From assembly GCF_003254625.1 (NCBI RefSeq), contig NZ_QJRJ01000081.1, positions 1-64,000 of the forward strand: a stretch of DNA of 64,000 nt, written 5' to 3'. The position numbers and the translations under genes are program-made. This DNA is from Flavobacterium ginsenosidimutans. Lineage in GTDB: Bacteria > Bacteroidota > Bacteroidia > Flavobacteriales > Flavobacteriaceae. The notes beneath the pieces were generated by a model. The model was not told the DNA's origin. It did not search any database and was given only the letters and a program-made list of their open reading frames with translations. This document shows positions 8,812 through 17,681 of the stretch, in pieces; within the stretch, counting starts at the first letter, position 1, and each line of letters opens with the position of its first letter.

Positions 8812-9509
8812 GTGAGATAATTCATGTTTTGCTGGTAGAAGATGAAGAGGTGTTGTCAACTATTATAAAAGAAACTCTTGAATTGCGAGGGTTTAGTTTT
8901 ACAATTGCCAAAAATGGAGTAGAAGGCTGGGAACTATTTCAGAGCAAGAAACCAGATATTTGTGTAGTCGATATTATGCTGCCTAGAAAAGATGGATATT
9001 CGCTTGTAGAAGATATTCGAATAGTAGATCAGCTGACTCCGATAATTTTTCTTACTGCAAAAAATGAAATCACAGATGTTTTGAAAGGACTAAAAATTGG
9101 TGCCGATGATTATATGAAAAAGCCTTTTAGCATGGAAGAGCTTATTCTGCGAATTCAAAAACTAGTAAGACGAAAGTATATCCATTCGGGTGAAGAAATT
9201 TCCACAACTTACGATAAAAACATAAAAGTTGGAAATTTTCAATTTAATCTTCATAGACTTGAATTAACAATTGATGGCAAATCGGTCAATCTTTCACAGC
9301 GTGAATCGGAATTATTGGATTTACTTATCCGAAATAAAAATCAGTTACTAGATCGCAATAAAGCTTTGTTACTGCTTTGGGGCGATAATAATCCTTTTAC
9401 GGCCAGAAGTATGGACGTTTACATTACACGTCTCCGAAAATACTTAAGCGCCGATCCGACTGTAGAAATTCTTAGTATCAGAAATAAGGGATTTAAGTTG
9501 ATTGATTAA
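8808..9509 (+). CDS. OmpR-family response regulator
   Basis: 233 residues. The receiver domain (about 5-118) has the acidic pair in VEDEEV, phospho-acceptor D55 in VVDIMLP, T in FLTAKNE and K in YMKKPF. The C-terminal part (about 135-232) is a winged-helix Trans_reg_C domain, with LSQRESELLDLLIRNKNQLLDR and MDVYITRLRKYLS as recognition region. It pairs with the kinase upstream, whose stop codon overlaps this start. The TTAAC repeats before the operon are a plausible autoregulatory binding site. No clear terminator follows. Confidence 0.92.
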   Translation: MSEIIHVLLVEDEEVLSTIIKETLELRGFSFTIAKNGVEGWELFQSKKPDICVVDIMLPRKDGYSLVEDIRIVDQLTPIIFLTAKNEITDVLKGLKIGADDYMKKPFSMEELILRIQKLVRRKYIHSGEEISTTYDKNIKVGNFQFNLHRLELTIDGKSVNLSQRESELLDLLIRNKNQLLDRNKALLLLWGDNNPFTARSMDVYITRLRKYLSADPTVEILSIRNKGFKLID

Positions 9510-9678
9510 ATGTCTCGGGTCTAAACTTCTTAGAGCCTGATTTTGATGGGTTTTTATTTTTCTAAAATGTATTGTGGTACGATTCTACTACAAAATTTAG
9601 ACAGACGCAACATCTGTAAAATTCATCTTAGTTATTATTGGCAAAAATGGAGGTAACTCCAGATTGAAAGTACCACGA

Positions 9679-9803
9679 TTTTGCCACAGAAATTTTGTTC
9701 GGTTTGAAAAAAAACGAAAAGTATCATAAAAGAAAAAGCCTGCGAATCTTACGATTTGCAGGCTTTACCACGTTTTTTTGTGGGGAGAGCAGGATTCGAA
9801 CCT
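9679..9803 (-). repeat. Truncated tRNA-Tyr 3' end with its terminator (att-like direct repeat)
   Basis: Positions 9775-9803 repeat 42391-42419 exactly (29 bp). That stretch covers the acceptor 3' strand, discriminator and T-arm of tRNA-Tyr. The hairpin GCCTGC/GCAGGC with its flanks (9735-9766) matches the tRNA terminator at 42298-42329. Further out, 9679-9702 matches 42229-42252 with a few changes. Both copies have the same orientation. Only the 3' part of the tRNA is present, so this is not a functional gene. The arrangement is that of an attachment-site duplication; the alternative is decay of a duplicated tRNA. Confidence 0.75.
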
Positions 9804-9900
9804 TAAGCCCAGAACCCGCATATTTCCTGCGTTTCTTTTTTTTTAAACCGGTGTTGTCACGATGTTGCCCAGTGGGTAAAGTTTAATTGTGTAAACAATG

Positions 9901-9957
9901 TTTGAGAATGCAACCTGATTATAATGAGCATTATAATTCTGCTTATGCATTCAACAA
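9901..9957. repeat. Nested inverted repeat
   Basis: An inner perfect palindrome TTATAATG-AG-CATTATAA (9919-9936) is enclosed by GAATGCA (9906-9912) and TGCATTC (9945-9951) and by partial outer matches. It lies just inside the tRNA-Tyr remnant and could be a protein-binding dyad at the end of an element. Confidence 0.5.
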
Positions 9958-10222
9958 AAGTACTTTTTTTTTGCTGATAAGATTCATAAAAAATCAGTGA
10001 GATTTTTTTTTATAACTGTTTTATCCCGAATTAGCAGACTATAAAACGGTTGACAGTATTTTCTATCAATCCACTTTTAAATTAAGGTTTGAAGTTGGAT
10101 TTTAAACAAGCAGATAGCAACGCAAATATAAACTCAGCCATTAATATCAAATAATTTTGAGGACTATCTTAACTTTTTTTAGCGAAAACGAAGGTAATTT
10201 CAATATAGATTTATACAGCCAA

Positions 10223-10249
10223 AAGTCCCTTAAAAACTTTAAGGGACTT
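10223..10249 (-). terminator. Terminator after alpha/beta hydrolase gene
   Basis: AAGTCCCTTA (10223-10232) and TAAGGGACTT (10240-10249) form a perfect 10-bp stem 28 bp downstream of the stop of the gene at 10278. On the minus strand only a short T tract follows. Confidence 0.6.
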
Positions 10250-10277
10250 AATTTTATATTCTAAATAACTTTAGTAA

Positions 10278-11093
10278 TTATTTTATAAAAGCTAAAATAT
10301 CTTTATTTATAGTTTCTGCTTCTGTCGTAGGCATACCATGAGGAAATCCAGGATAAGAAATTAGTTTTCCATTTTTCAAAAGTGCAGCTGCTTTTGGAGC
10401 CTGATTGTAAGGAACGATCTGATCATCTTCTCCATGAAGTACCAAAACAGGAATATCTAAACTTTTAAGATCTTCTGTAAAATCAGATTCAGAGAAAGCT
10501 TTAATGCCTTCATAATGAGCCAGTACAGATCCCACCATTCCCTGACGCCACCAATTGTGTTTAATTCCTTCCTGAACTGTTTTTCCTTCACGGTTCCATC
10601 CATAAAATGGAATAGGGAAATCATAGAAGTATTGTGATCTGCAAGATCCAGTTCCTTCTCTAATTTCATCAAAAACTGATAATGGCACACCATCTGGATT
10701 GGCTTCATTTTGTATCATAATTGGCGTTACGGCACTAATGATAACTGCTTTTGCAACGCGGCCTTTTCCATATTTTGCTGCGTAGCGAATTACTTCCCCT
10801 CCGCCGGTTGAGTGGCCAATATGAATCGCATCTTTTAAGTCAAGTGCAGTGGTTAATTCTGCTACGTCTGCAGCATAGGTTTCCATATTGTTGCCTTCAG
10901 AACTTTGACCAGAACGACCGTGTCCGCGTCTGTCGTGAGCAATAACTCTATATCCTTGTTTTAAGAAAAACATCATTTGCGCATCCCAGTCGTCTGCTGA
11001 TAAAGGCCATCCGTGGTGAAAAACGATAGGTTGTCCTGTTCCCCAATCTTTATAATAAATTTCTGTTCCGTCTTTTACTGTAATTGTGCTCAT
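10278..11093 (-). CDS. Alpha/beta hydrolase, non-haem chloroperoxidase type
   Basis: 271 residues, the usual length for the cofactor-free chloroperoxidase/esterase family. The oxyanion region FHHGWPLSADDW, AHDRRGHGRSGQ, nucleophile S95 in GHSTGGGE, acid D in HGEDDQIVP (about 225) and H in FPHGMPT (about 252) form a complete catalytic triad. Such enzymes hydrolyse small esters and, as a side reaction, form peracids; the true substrate is unknown. No signal peptide, so cytoplasmic. It stands alone on the minus strand, 233 bp downstream of fdhF, with its own -7 box (11196-11203) and terminator. Confidence 0.88.
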   Translation of the reverse strand: MSTITVKDGTEIYYKDWGTGQPIVFHHGWPLSADDWDAQMMFFLKQGYRVIAHDRRGHGRSGQSSEGNNMETYAADVAELTTALDLKDAIHIGHSTGGGEVIRYAAKYGKGRVAKAVIISAVTPIMIQNEANPDGVPLSVFDEIREGTGSCRSQYFYDFPIPFYGWNREGKTVQEGIKHNWWRQGMVGSVLAHYEGIKAFSESDFTEDLKSLDIPVLVLHGEDDQIVPYNQAPKAAALLKNGKLISYPGFPHGMPTTEAETINKDILAFIK

Positions 11094-11195
11094 TTTTTTG
11101 GTTTTAAGATTAATAAAATTAAGAGTATCCTAATTTTGGTATTGTCGTTAAATTCTAAGTTTTTATCATTTTTTATTTGACTTAGATTTCTTTGA

Positions 11196-11203
11196 CAAAT
11201 TTA
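11196..11203 (-). promoter_or_regulatory. TAnnTTTG -7 box upstream of hydrolase
   Basis: Minus-strand TAAATTTG, 102 bp before the start codon at 11093, implying a long 5' leader if used. Confidence 0.35.
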
Positions 11204-11326
11204 TATAGCAAGAGTAGAGCAGTCGATTAACCTAGATTAAGTAATGAATTGTAACAGCGCTATTACTATTTTAATCTAGATAAATGCCTCAAAAGTCTTC
11301 GCTAACTTATTTTTATTTGAAAAGAA

Positions 11327-13693
11327 TTACATGTGTTTTATCTTTTCGTAGATGGCAGGATCGTGTTTTTTTACTTTTATTTTTACGTATTTAGAAGCTG
11401 GCATATTGCTTTCTTTCACCACATTATTTACAGAAACCAAAACATTGGTTTCAGGAAAATAAGTGACCGTATTTCGCTCTGGAATTTGATAAGAGACGAT
11501 AAGGAATAAAGGCGCAATTCTTTCAATGCCATCATTATAATTAAAGAGATCTACTATGTCTCCCGCTTTAAATCCTGCTTTATCAATATCATTTTGATTC
11601 ATGAAAATAACACGGCGTTCATTTTTTATTCCCCTATAGCGGTCATCCATACCATAAATAGTAGTATTAAACTGGTCATGCGTACGAGTTGTGGCCATCA
11701 TATATTCATCTGGTTCCAATTCATTATCCGGAATTTCTGTTAAAGTAAATGCCGCACGATCAGCTGATTCTTTAGCAGTAAATTGACCATGACGAGGAGC
11801 ATTAGGCAGATAAAAACCGCCTTTTTCGCGAACTCTACTATTGTAATTTTCAAAACCTGGAATGCAATTTTCAATAGCTTCTCTCACATCATCATAACTG
11901 TCGTGGTATTGCTTCCAGTCGATAACTGATTTTTCTCCAAGAACCTCCATCGCCATTCGGCAGACAATTTGAGTTTCGTTTATCAACTGATCCGAGATAG
12001 GTTTAAGCACGCCTTTTGAAGACTGCACCACGCCCATAGAATTTTCTGTACTGATAATCTGCACTTCGCCGTTAACGATATCCATATCACTTCGGGAAAG
12101 CGTAGGAAGTATAAGGGATTCTTTCCCGTGTATCAAATGACCTCTGTTGAGTTTTGTCGATACACAGACCAGCAGTTTCAGTTTTCGAAATGCTTCTGCG
12201 GTATAAGTCGTATCTGGTGCCGCCGATAGAAAATTACCGCCCATGCAGAACATAAATTTTACTTTCTCGTCATGAATCGCTTTTATCGTTCCAACCACAT
12301 CATAACCATGATTTCTCGGCGGATTAAATCCAAAGTAAGTTTGAAGACGATCTAATTGTTCATTTGTAGGTTTTTCATCAATAAGCATGGTTCTGTTTCC
12401 TTGAACATTACTGTGTCCGCGAACGGGACAGACTCCTGCGCCGGGTTTACCAATACTTCCTTTAATCAATAAAATATTAACAATCTCTCGGATCATATCG
12501 ACACCATTTGGCTGCTGGGTAAGTCCCATTCCCCAGCAAACAATAATTCTTTTTTTGAAAGCCAGTATTTCTGCCGCTTCTATAATTAAATCTTTTGGAA
12601 CTCCAGATAGAAAGGCAAGATGATCCAAGTCTAAATTTTCAAACTGTTTCTCAAAATTTTCAAAACCAGTTGTTTTGTCTTTAATAAATTCATGATCAAA
12701 AACTTCACCTGGGTTTTTCTTTTCCAATTCAATTAGCAAAAGCTCAATAGCTTTTAAAAGTGCCATATCACCATTTATTTTTATCGGAAGAAAAAGATCG
12801 GTAAGTTTTCCGCCTGATCCAATTATCCCTTTTATAGCCTGAGGATTATGGAATCCCATTAATCCAGCTTCGGGTAACGGATTAACCGCAATAATTTTTG
12901 CACCATTTTTTTTGCCTTTTTCTAGAGCACTCAGCATTCTTGGAGCATTCGTTCCTGGATTTTGTCCGATTATCACAATCACATCGGTATCATAAAAATC
13001 TTCTAAAGTAACCGTTCCTTTTCCAATTCCGATTGTAGTTTTCAAAGCCGTTCCAGAGGTTTCGTGGCACATATTGGAACAATCTGGCATATTGTTGGTT
13101 CCAAACTCTTTTGCAAATAGCTGATAAAGAAAGGAAGCTTCATTACTGGTTCTTCCCGAAGTATAAAAGGCCGCTTCATTTGGAGATTCAAGCGCATTTA
13201 AATGTGAGGCAATTTTTTTAAAAGCTTCATTCCAACTTATGGGCTCATAATGTGTACCGCCAATAGGTAAATACATCGGTTCGGTCAATCTTCCCATTTT
13301 TCCAATTTGGTAATCGTCTAATTTTGAAAGACTGTAAACAGAGTTTTCTTTAAAGAAAGCAGCATCAACTTTTTTGGTTGTAGCTTCTTCAGCTAAGGCT
13401 TTTGCTCCGTTTTCACAATATTCGCCCAAAGGAGATCGATCATCATCAGGATCTGGCCATGCGCAGCTGGAACAGTCAAAACCGCCCATTTGATTCATTT
13501 TAAACAAAGCTTTTCCACCTCTTATAATGGTTTTATCTTCTATAAGATCGCTTACCGCAGCCATCACCGCAGGAACGCCGGCAGCCCATTTTTCTACTTT
13601 TGTTAATTTAAGTTTCGAAAGCTGGTACGGATTTTCTGCTTCAGGTAATTTATGGGTTAAATCATCTGTATTTTGTTGTGGATCTTTCTTCAT
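11327..13693 (-). CDS. FdhF/YdeP-like molybdopterin oxidoreductase
   Basis: 788 residues, the size of the FdhA-like/YdeP branch of the DMSO-reductase superfamily. Cysteines C74, C77 (FDCSSCAWPDPD) and C93 near the N-terminus suggest a modified iron-sulfur site. The molybdopterin domains follow: MYLPIGGTHYEPISWNEAF, TSGRTSNEASF, MPDCSNMCHETSG, VIIGQNPGTNAPRM, CWGMGLTQQPNGVDM and RGHSNVQGNRT. A C-terminal dinucleotide-binding region has MMATTRTHDQFNTTIYGMDDR. Members are annotated as formate dehydrogenase alpha-like proteins; E. coli YdeP is linked to acid resistance. The upstream fdhD ends 18 bp before this start, so they are one operon and FdhD probably sulfurates its cofactor. Formate as substrate is inferred from family and neighbours. 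Confidence 0.88.
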   Translation of the reverse strand: MKKDPQQNTDDLTHKLPEAENPYQLSKLKLTKVEKWAAGVPAVMAAVSDLIEDKTIIRGGKALFKMNQMGGFDCSSCAWPDPDDDRSPLGEYCENGAKALAEEATTKKVDAAFFKENSVYSLSKLDDYQIGKMGRLTEPMYLPIGGTHYEPISWNEAFKKIASHLNALESPNEAAFYTSGRTSNEASFLYQLFAKEFGTNNMPDCSNMCHETSGTALKTTIGIGKGTVTLEDFYDTDVIVIIGQNPGTNAPRMLSALEKGKKNGAKIIAVNPLPEAGLMGFHNPQAIKGIIGSGGKLTDLFLPIKINGDMALLKAIELLLIELEKKNPGEVFDHEFIKDKTTGFENFEKQFENLDLDHLAFLSGVPKDLIIEAAEILAFKKRIIVCWGMGLTQQPNGVDMIREIVNILLIKGSIGKPGAGVCPVRGHSNVQGNRTMLIDEKPTNEQLDRLQTYFGFNPPRNHGYDVVGTIKAIHDEKVKFMFCMGGNFLSAAPDTTYTAEAFRKLKLLVCVSTKLNRGHLIHGKESLILPTLSRSDMDIVNGEVQIISTENSMGVVQSSKGVLKPISDQLINETQIVCRMAMEVLGEKSVIDWKQYHDSYDDVREAIENCIPGFENYNSRVREKGGFYLPNAPRHGQFTAKESADRAAFTLTEIPDNELEPDEYMMATTRTHDQFNTTIYGMDDRYRGIKNERRVIFMNQNDIDKAGFKAGDIVDLFNYNDGIERIAPLFLIVSYQIPERNTVTYFPETNVLVSVNNVVKESNMPASKYVKIKVKKHDPAIYEKIKHM

Positions 13694-13711
13694 TGTATTA
13701 TGGTTTAATGG

Positions 13712-14584
13712 CTATTGTGTGACGATTACGGTTTGTTCCGATGAGTTGTAGATATTCAATCGGTTTTCTTTTAGAAATCCTAAAAGTGTAATATTAAACT
13801 CTGCGGCAAGTTCGACGGCCAAACTGGATGGAGCGCCAATAGAAGCAATAATAGAAATTCCCGCCATTGCCGCTTTTTGGATTAGCTCAAAACTTGCTCT
13901 TCCGCTTAGAAGCAAAATATGTTCATTTAGTGGCAGTGATTGATTAGCAAGAGATCTTCCAATTAATTTGTCTAATGCATTATGTCTTCCAACATCTTCA
14001 GTTAAAAGAATCAAATCGCCTTGAATATTAAAAAGCCCTGACGCATGAAGACCGCCAGTGGATTCAAAATCGCTTTGAGCAATTCTTAATTTTTCGGGTA
14101 ATTGATAAAAAACAGATGCATGAATCTGGATCTGCGGTCTCATCAAATTTCCAAATGGGCTTACCGTTTTTATAGATTGAATCGAACTTTTTCCGCATAC
14201 GCCACAACTTGAAGTCGTATAGAAATTTCGATCTGTCTGCATCAAATTTGGAGTAAAACCTTCTTTAAGATCGACCTGAACAATGTTTTGTTTTTGTGAT
14301 AAGCAATTCATTTTTATTGCAAAAGCATCTTGAATATCTTCAAAAGAAGTAATAATTCCTTCTGTAAACAGAAAACCAATCGCAAGATCAATATCATTGC
14401 CCGGAGTTCGCATGGTAACCGAAATATTCTTTTGAATTCTCTCTGAATTAGAACCGTAAGAAAGCCTGATTTCAAGAGGTTCTTCAACAGAAAGCGTATC
14501 TAAAAAAGAAGAGGTTCTGTTATTTTCTATTCTTTGGACACTTACGTGTTTGATGGAAACTAATTCCGTATAATTTATTTCCAT
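13712..14584 (-). CDS. fdhD: Formate dehydrogenase accessory sulfurtransferase FdhD
   Basis: 290 residues. The family motif TTSSCGVCGKSS carries C127 and C130, equivalent to the C-x2-C pair of E. coli FdhD that passes sulfur from IscS to the molybdenum cofactor of formate dehydrogenase. Other conserved parts are MRTPGNDIDLAIGFLFTEGII, GGLHASGLF, EDVGRHNALDKLIG and LLSGRASFELIQKAAMAGI. It sits directly upstream of its expected client fdhF with an 18-bp gap. Cytoplasmic. The ATG at 14584 is preceded by a 115-bp AT-rich gap, where a promoter may lie, although no clear TAnnTTTG was found. Confidence 0.93.
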   Translation of the reverse strand: MEINYTELVSIKHVSVQRIENNRTSSFLDTLSVEEPLEIRLSYGSNSERIQKNISVTMRTPGNDIDLAIGFLFTEGIITSFEDIQDAFAIKMNCLSQKQNIVQVDLKEGFTPNLMQTDRNFYTTSSCGVCGKSSIQSIKTVSPFGNLMRPQIQIHASVFYQLPEKLRIAQSDFESTGGLHASGLFNIQGDLILLTEDVGRHNALDKLIGRSLANQSLPLNEHILLLSGRASFELIQKAAMAGISIIASIGAPSSLAVELAAEFNITLLGFLKENRLNIYNSSEQTVIVTQ

Positions 14585-14699
14585 GATATTGTAATTGAAG
14601 TTGTTACGTAAATTTAATTAAAAATTGGTTCAAAAAATATACTTTCATTCATTAATTGAGAGCATACTATTCGATTTTTATATTTAATTCTCAACCTAT

Positions 14700-15215
14700 T
14701 TATTTCACGATTTCACTCATCAGTTGCAAGAGATCTTCTGCACCTGCGTTAAATTTTCTACCATTGACAAAAAAAGAAGGTGTGCCATTTACACCGCTTA
14801 AAATACCGCTTTCAAAATCGGAATCTACTTTTGTGGCAAGTTCAGATTTTTTAATATCGACATTGAACTGATGTGGGTCTAGCTCCAATTTCTCTACTAA
14901 TTCTAATAAAAAAGGTTCGTTTAGAAGCCTTTGGTTTTCGTAGATAGCATCATGCATTTCCCAGAACTTTCCCTGCAATGCTGCGGCTTCTGCCACAATT
15001 GCTGCAGGACGGGCGTATTGATGCATTTCTGATAACGGAAAATTTCTAAAAATAAATTTTATCTGTTTGCCGTATTTCGTCATCATTTCTTTAAGAACTG
15101 GATAGGCAGCACCGCAATAGGGACATTGATAATCTCCGTATTCTACGATTACTATACTAGCATCTTTTTTTCCTTGTATATGATCAGTTTTACTGACCGC
15201 TGGTTTTAGTGACAT
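14700..15215 (-). CDS. DsbA-family thioredoxin-fold protein (cytoplasmic)
   Basis: 171 residues. VEYGDYQCPYCGAAYPVL has the redox pair C31-C34, and GVNGTPSFFVNG carries the cis-proline loop; a helical insert separates them, as in DsbA/FrnE-type oxidoreductases. No signal peptide or lipobox is present, so unlike true DsbA it should act in the cytoplasm. It follows the peroxiredoxin gene by 13 bp on the same strand and may form a thiol-redox pair with it, for example as a reductant or bacilliredoxin-like partner. That pairing is inferred from context only. Confidence 0.85.
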   Translation of the reverse strand: MSLKPAVSKTDHIQGKKDASIVIVEYGDYQCPYCGAAYPVLKEMMTKYGKQIKFIFRNFPLSEMHQYARPAAIVAEAAALQGKFWEMHDAIYENQRLLNEPFLLELVEKLELDPHQFNVDIKKSELATKVDSDFESGILSGVNGTPSFFVNGRKFNAGAEDLLQLMSEIVK

Positions 15216-15228
15216 AATTGATTGGTTT

Positions 15229-15681
15229 TTATAGTTTTTCTAAAGCTTCAAGAATTCCATCTGCTCCTGGGTTTATAGCCATTGGCGAGAGATAACTCCA
15301 TTGTATAATTCCTTCTTTGTCAATTATAAAAAGGGCACGATTGCATTCGCCTTCTTTCTCATTGTATACGCCATATTTTTTTGAAGTGTCTCCTTTTGGT
15401 TCGAAATCAGCCAATAAAGGAAAATGCAGATTTCTTGATTGAGAAAAGGCCATGTGACACCATTTACTATCTACAGAAATACCGAAAATTGTAGCATCAT
15501 ATTTCTTGAAGTATTTCTGCATTTCGTTGTAAAGTGCCATTTGGTCGCTGCAAACTGGACTCCAGTCGGCAGGATAAAAAGCTAAAATCACGTTTTTTCC
15601 TTTAAATTCTGATAAAGTGATTTTTTGATCGGGTGTTGCAAATAAGGTAAAATCTGGCGCAACGTCATTTTTCTTCAGCAT
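15229..15681 (-). CDS. Peroxiredoxin (AhpC/TSA-type, redoxin)
   Basis: 150 residues from the ATG at 15681; a longer frame to 15735 exists, but MLKKNDVAPDF is the usual peroxiredoxin start. FYPADWSPVCSDQM contains the peroxidatic cysteine C44 in a PxxxxxxC motif with the position normally held by Thr replaced by Ser-Pro. Later cysteines (KWCHM, GECNR) could resolve the sulfenate. It reduces peroxides using thiols. The start lies inside the end of the upstream DUF1275 gene (17-bp overlap), indicating translational coupling, and a DsbA-like gene follows 13 bp later. Placement after oxalate decarboxylase fits peroxide defence, because that enzyme family can make H2O2 as a side product. Confidence 0.87.
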   Translation of the reverse strand: MLKKNDVAPDFTLFATPDQKITLSEFKGKNVILAFYPADWSPVCSDQMALYNEMQKYFKKYDATIFGISVDSKWCHMAFSQSRNLHFPLLADFEPKGDTSKKYGVYNEKEGECNRALFIIDKEGIIQWSYLSPMAINPGADGILEALEKL

Positions 15682-16384
15682 AAGATTTATTTTTAAGGTT
15701 AAAGTCCGTAATCGGCAGTAACAATGCACAAGCAAGTAGTAATGCAGCAGGCAAAATAAGCGTCCAATTTTTCAATAACGGAAGTATAATTGGTACGACA
15801 GATGCACCTAGCAAAAAGCCAATCCATAATAGTAAAAGTCGTATAGCATTGAGTTTATAAAACTTCCGACTGTTTTTATTTCGGGAAAGACTTAACATGG
15901 CTGTATTTCTAGCCAGACTATTCAATGTTCCCGTCACGAAATCGGTATTTATTTTTTGACTTCCAACAGATGTTACAATAGTGTTCATAACACCAGTTGA
16001 AAAAAGAATGATAGGTATCGACAATCCGTTGTTTATCGTATAATAATTGGATGCCATTGTATAGACAATCAATATTCCTGAAACGATATAAAATGGCAGG
16101 GTCTGAATTTTGGATTCTCTCCACAACGAAATGCAGGTTCCAGCATATATTCCGAAGACAAAACAGCCAATTACCGTTAAAGACGAAAGAAGTACGTTGA
16201 GTTTGCCACTGGATAATGCGATTCCCAATTGTGTGCTGTTTCCGCTTATAAAAGAGACATATACTTTCCATTTTAGGAAACCAGCAGCATCAAGAAAGCC
16301 TGCAATAAAGGCTAAAAATATGGCAAGTTTCTCCTGCGATCTAGTTTGTTCAGACGAATCTATGAACTGTGTTTGGACATCCAC
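15665..16384 (-). CDS. YoaK/DUF1275 family membrane protein
   Basis: 239 residues with about six transmembrane segments. The N-terminal hydrophobic segment FLAFIAGFLDAAGFL is followed by VSFISGNSTQLGIALSSG, the conserved GN(S/M)T motif of the DUF1275 family, and MNTIVTSVG / TDFVTGTLNS repeats it in the second half. Function of the family is unknown; a transporter-like role is often suspected. The gene starts 11 bp after the oxdC frame ends and overlaps the peroxiredoxin start by 17 bp, so it belongs to the same operon. Transport of an oxalate-related solute is possible but not shown. Confidence 0.85.
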   Translation of the reverse strand: MDVQTQFIDSSEQTRSQEKLAIFLAFIAGFLDAAGFLKWKVYVSFISGNSTQLGIALSSGKLNVLLSSLTVIGCFVFGIYAGTCISLWRESKIQTLPFYIVSGILIVYTMASNYYTINNGLSIPIILFSTGVMNTIVTSVGSQKINTDFVTGTLNSLARNTAMLSLSRNKNSRKFYKLNAIRLLLLWIGFLLGASVVPIILPLLKNWTLILPAALLLACALLLPITDFNLKNKSYAEEK

Positions 16385-16395
16385 AATACTTATGA

Positions 16396-17437
16396 TTACG
16401 GTTGAATAAACAGTTTGCTTTTAGGAAATTTTTCTATTTCGCCTTCTTCCAAACCAAAATTGGTTACCACCACATCTTTTGGATTTCCTGCAAGCCATTC
16501 GCTTAAATCAATAGATTGATAAGTACCACTGTTAAAACCAATTAAGATTTTGCAAACGGTATTTCCAGTGTTTTTAATATAATGTCCTGCACCCATTGGC
16601 ACATAACCGACATCTCCAGCGTTGAATTGTTCGGTAACAACTGTGCTTTCTGCTAAAGAAAACAGACATTTCGGCTTGACCAGAAATATAATACTGCCAT
16701 TCATCAGCATTGGGATGCCAATGCATTTCTCTTAAAGCGCCTGGCTGTAATTCTATAATAGATCCCGCCATTGTGGTACTGATAGGGAATTCTTTGCTTG
16801 TTACCAATCTTTGCAAACCGGCACCTGGAATTATTCTAGGTTGTTGAGAATGCAAAGGATAACGGTGTAAATTGGTTAATTCGATATCTGATTCTTCAGG
16901 TCGTGAAGCGGCAGTAAATGATAATTCGTCAGGAACAATCCCGGCTGCGAAATAGGCTTCTTTTTGAGGTAATGCGGCTACTTCTTTCAAAGTAATTCCC
17001 AAGTTTTGAGCAACAATTTCTGGTGGCATGCAGGATACAAAATCGGTAACGCTGAAAGTGTGATCTTCGGAAAAATTTCCATTATCAAAGATTAAAATAA
17101 AATGACACTCTTCTGTTCCTGTTGCTTGGATTGAATGCCCGTATCCTTTTGGAAAATACCAAACATCGCCTGGTTCAAAATTATCTGTGTAGCTTTTACC
17201 ATTCGGATGAATAATCGTGGTGCGAACCGTTCCTGAAATAACATAAGCCCATTCTGCTGCATTTGCGTGCCAGTGTAATTCGCGCATACTTCCCGGCTGT
17301 AGTCGCATGGAAACTCCTGCGATGCCAATAGAAGCTGGAAAATCTTTTACGGAAGCTCCTCTTGTTGTACCGCCGTCATTAGTGCGTGGTTCTTTTTTTT
17401 CTAGTTCGTATTTGAAACTTAATAATTCGGTAGTCAT
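16396..17437 (-). pseudogene. oxdC: Bicupin oxalate decarboxylase, split by a frameshift
   Basis: Two overlapping frames together encode one bicupin protein of about 345 residues. The first frame (17437 to 16574) covers cupin 1 with LHWHANAAEWAYVISG (Mn-binding HxH...E), PKGYGHSI, and the start of cupin 2 with MHWHPNADEWQYYISGQAEMSVF. It then runs into a non-homologous tail. The second frame (from about 16660 down to 16396) continues cupin 2 with TEQFNAGDVGYVPMGAGHYI. The shift lies near 16655-16665 in a T-rich stretch. The lid region reads FSEDHTFSVTD where OxdC enzymes have a SENS-type loop; the key Glu is kept. Oxalate decarboxylase converts oxalate to formate and CO2. It heads the operon with DUF1275, peroxiredoxin and DsbA, ahead of fdhD and fdhF. 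A sequencing error is possible; otherwise cupin 2 is lost. Confidence 0.85.
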
Positions 17438-17534
17438 AATAATAGCTTTTTGATGATTAATTGTATTGGTTTTTAATTCTATTGTAAAGCTATTGAAGAT
17501 ATATGCTGAGTATATTTTGAATTCGTTAAATGGG

Positions 17535-17550
17535 CAAAATGAGTCGTTGA
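17535..17550 (-). promoter_or_regulatory. Shared element GGCAAAA-N5-CGTT upstream of oxdC
   Basis: GGCAAAATGAGTCGTT (plus strand) lies 97 bp before the oxdC start. Near-identical elements occur at 20377-20392 and 24323-24338, each upstream of a minus-strand gene. Confidence 0.5.
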
Positions 17551-17627
17551 ATTTAGTAAGAGAAACTTTAGGAATAATTTGAAGCTTTCTGATTGTAGAG
17601 GATTTGTTTTTTTAGAGTTTAACCAAA

Positions 17628-17656
17628 AAAAATCACTGCAAACTACAGTGATTTTT
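17628..17656 (-). terminator. Rho-independent terminator of the 18.2-17.7 kb gene
   Basis: AAAAATCACTG (17628-17638) and CAGTGATTTTT (17646-17656) form a perfect 11-bp stem. On the minus strand it is followed by a T-run, 26 bp after the stop at 17682. It isolates oxdC from the upstream genes. Confidence 0.8.
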
Positions 17657-17681
17657 GATTTTATAATGAGGGAAGTTTTAA

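Larger units (their letters stand above)
9510..10277. other. Gene-free stretch with tRNA-Tyr remnant
   Basis: 768 bp without a credible gene. It contains a decayed copy of the tRNA-Tyr 3' flank (9679-9803), including the tRNA terminator hairpin and the last 24 bases of the tRNA. It also holds a large dyad (9901-9957) and a terminator (10223-10249) for the gene at 10278. The rest is AT-rich and shows no pattern. Confidence 0.6.

Noticed and set aside
9695..9886. 63-residue plus-strand open frame over the tRNA remnant
   Set aside because: It runs antisense through the truncated tRNA-Tyr and its terminator, is compositionally random and has no homology-like pattern.
15681..15735. N-terminal extension of the peroxiredoxin
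   Set aside because: The extra 18 residues overlap the DUF1275 coding region and are unlike peroxiredoxin N-termini; MLKKNDVAPDF is the better start.
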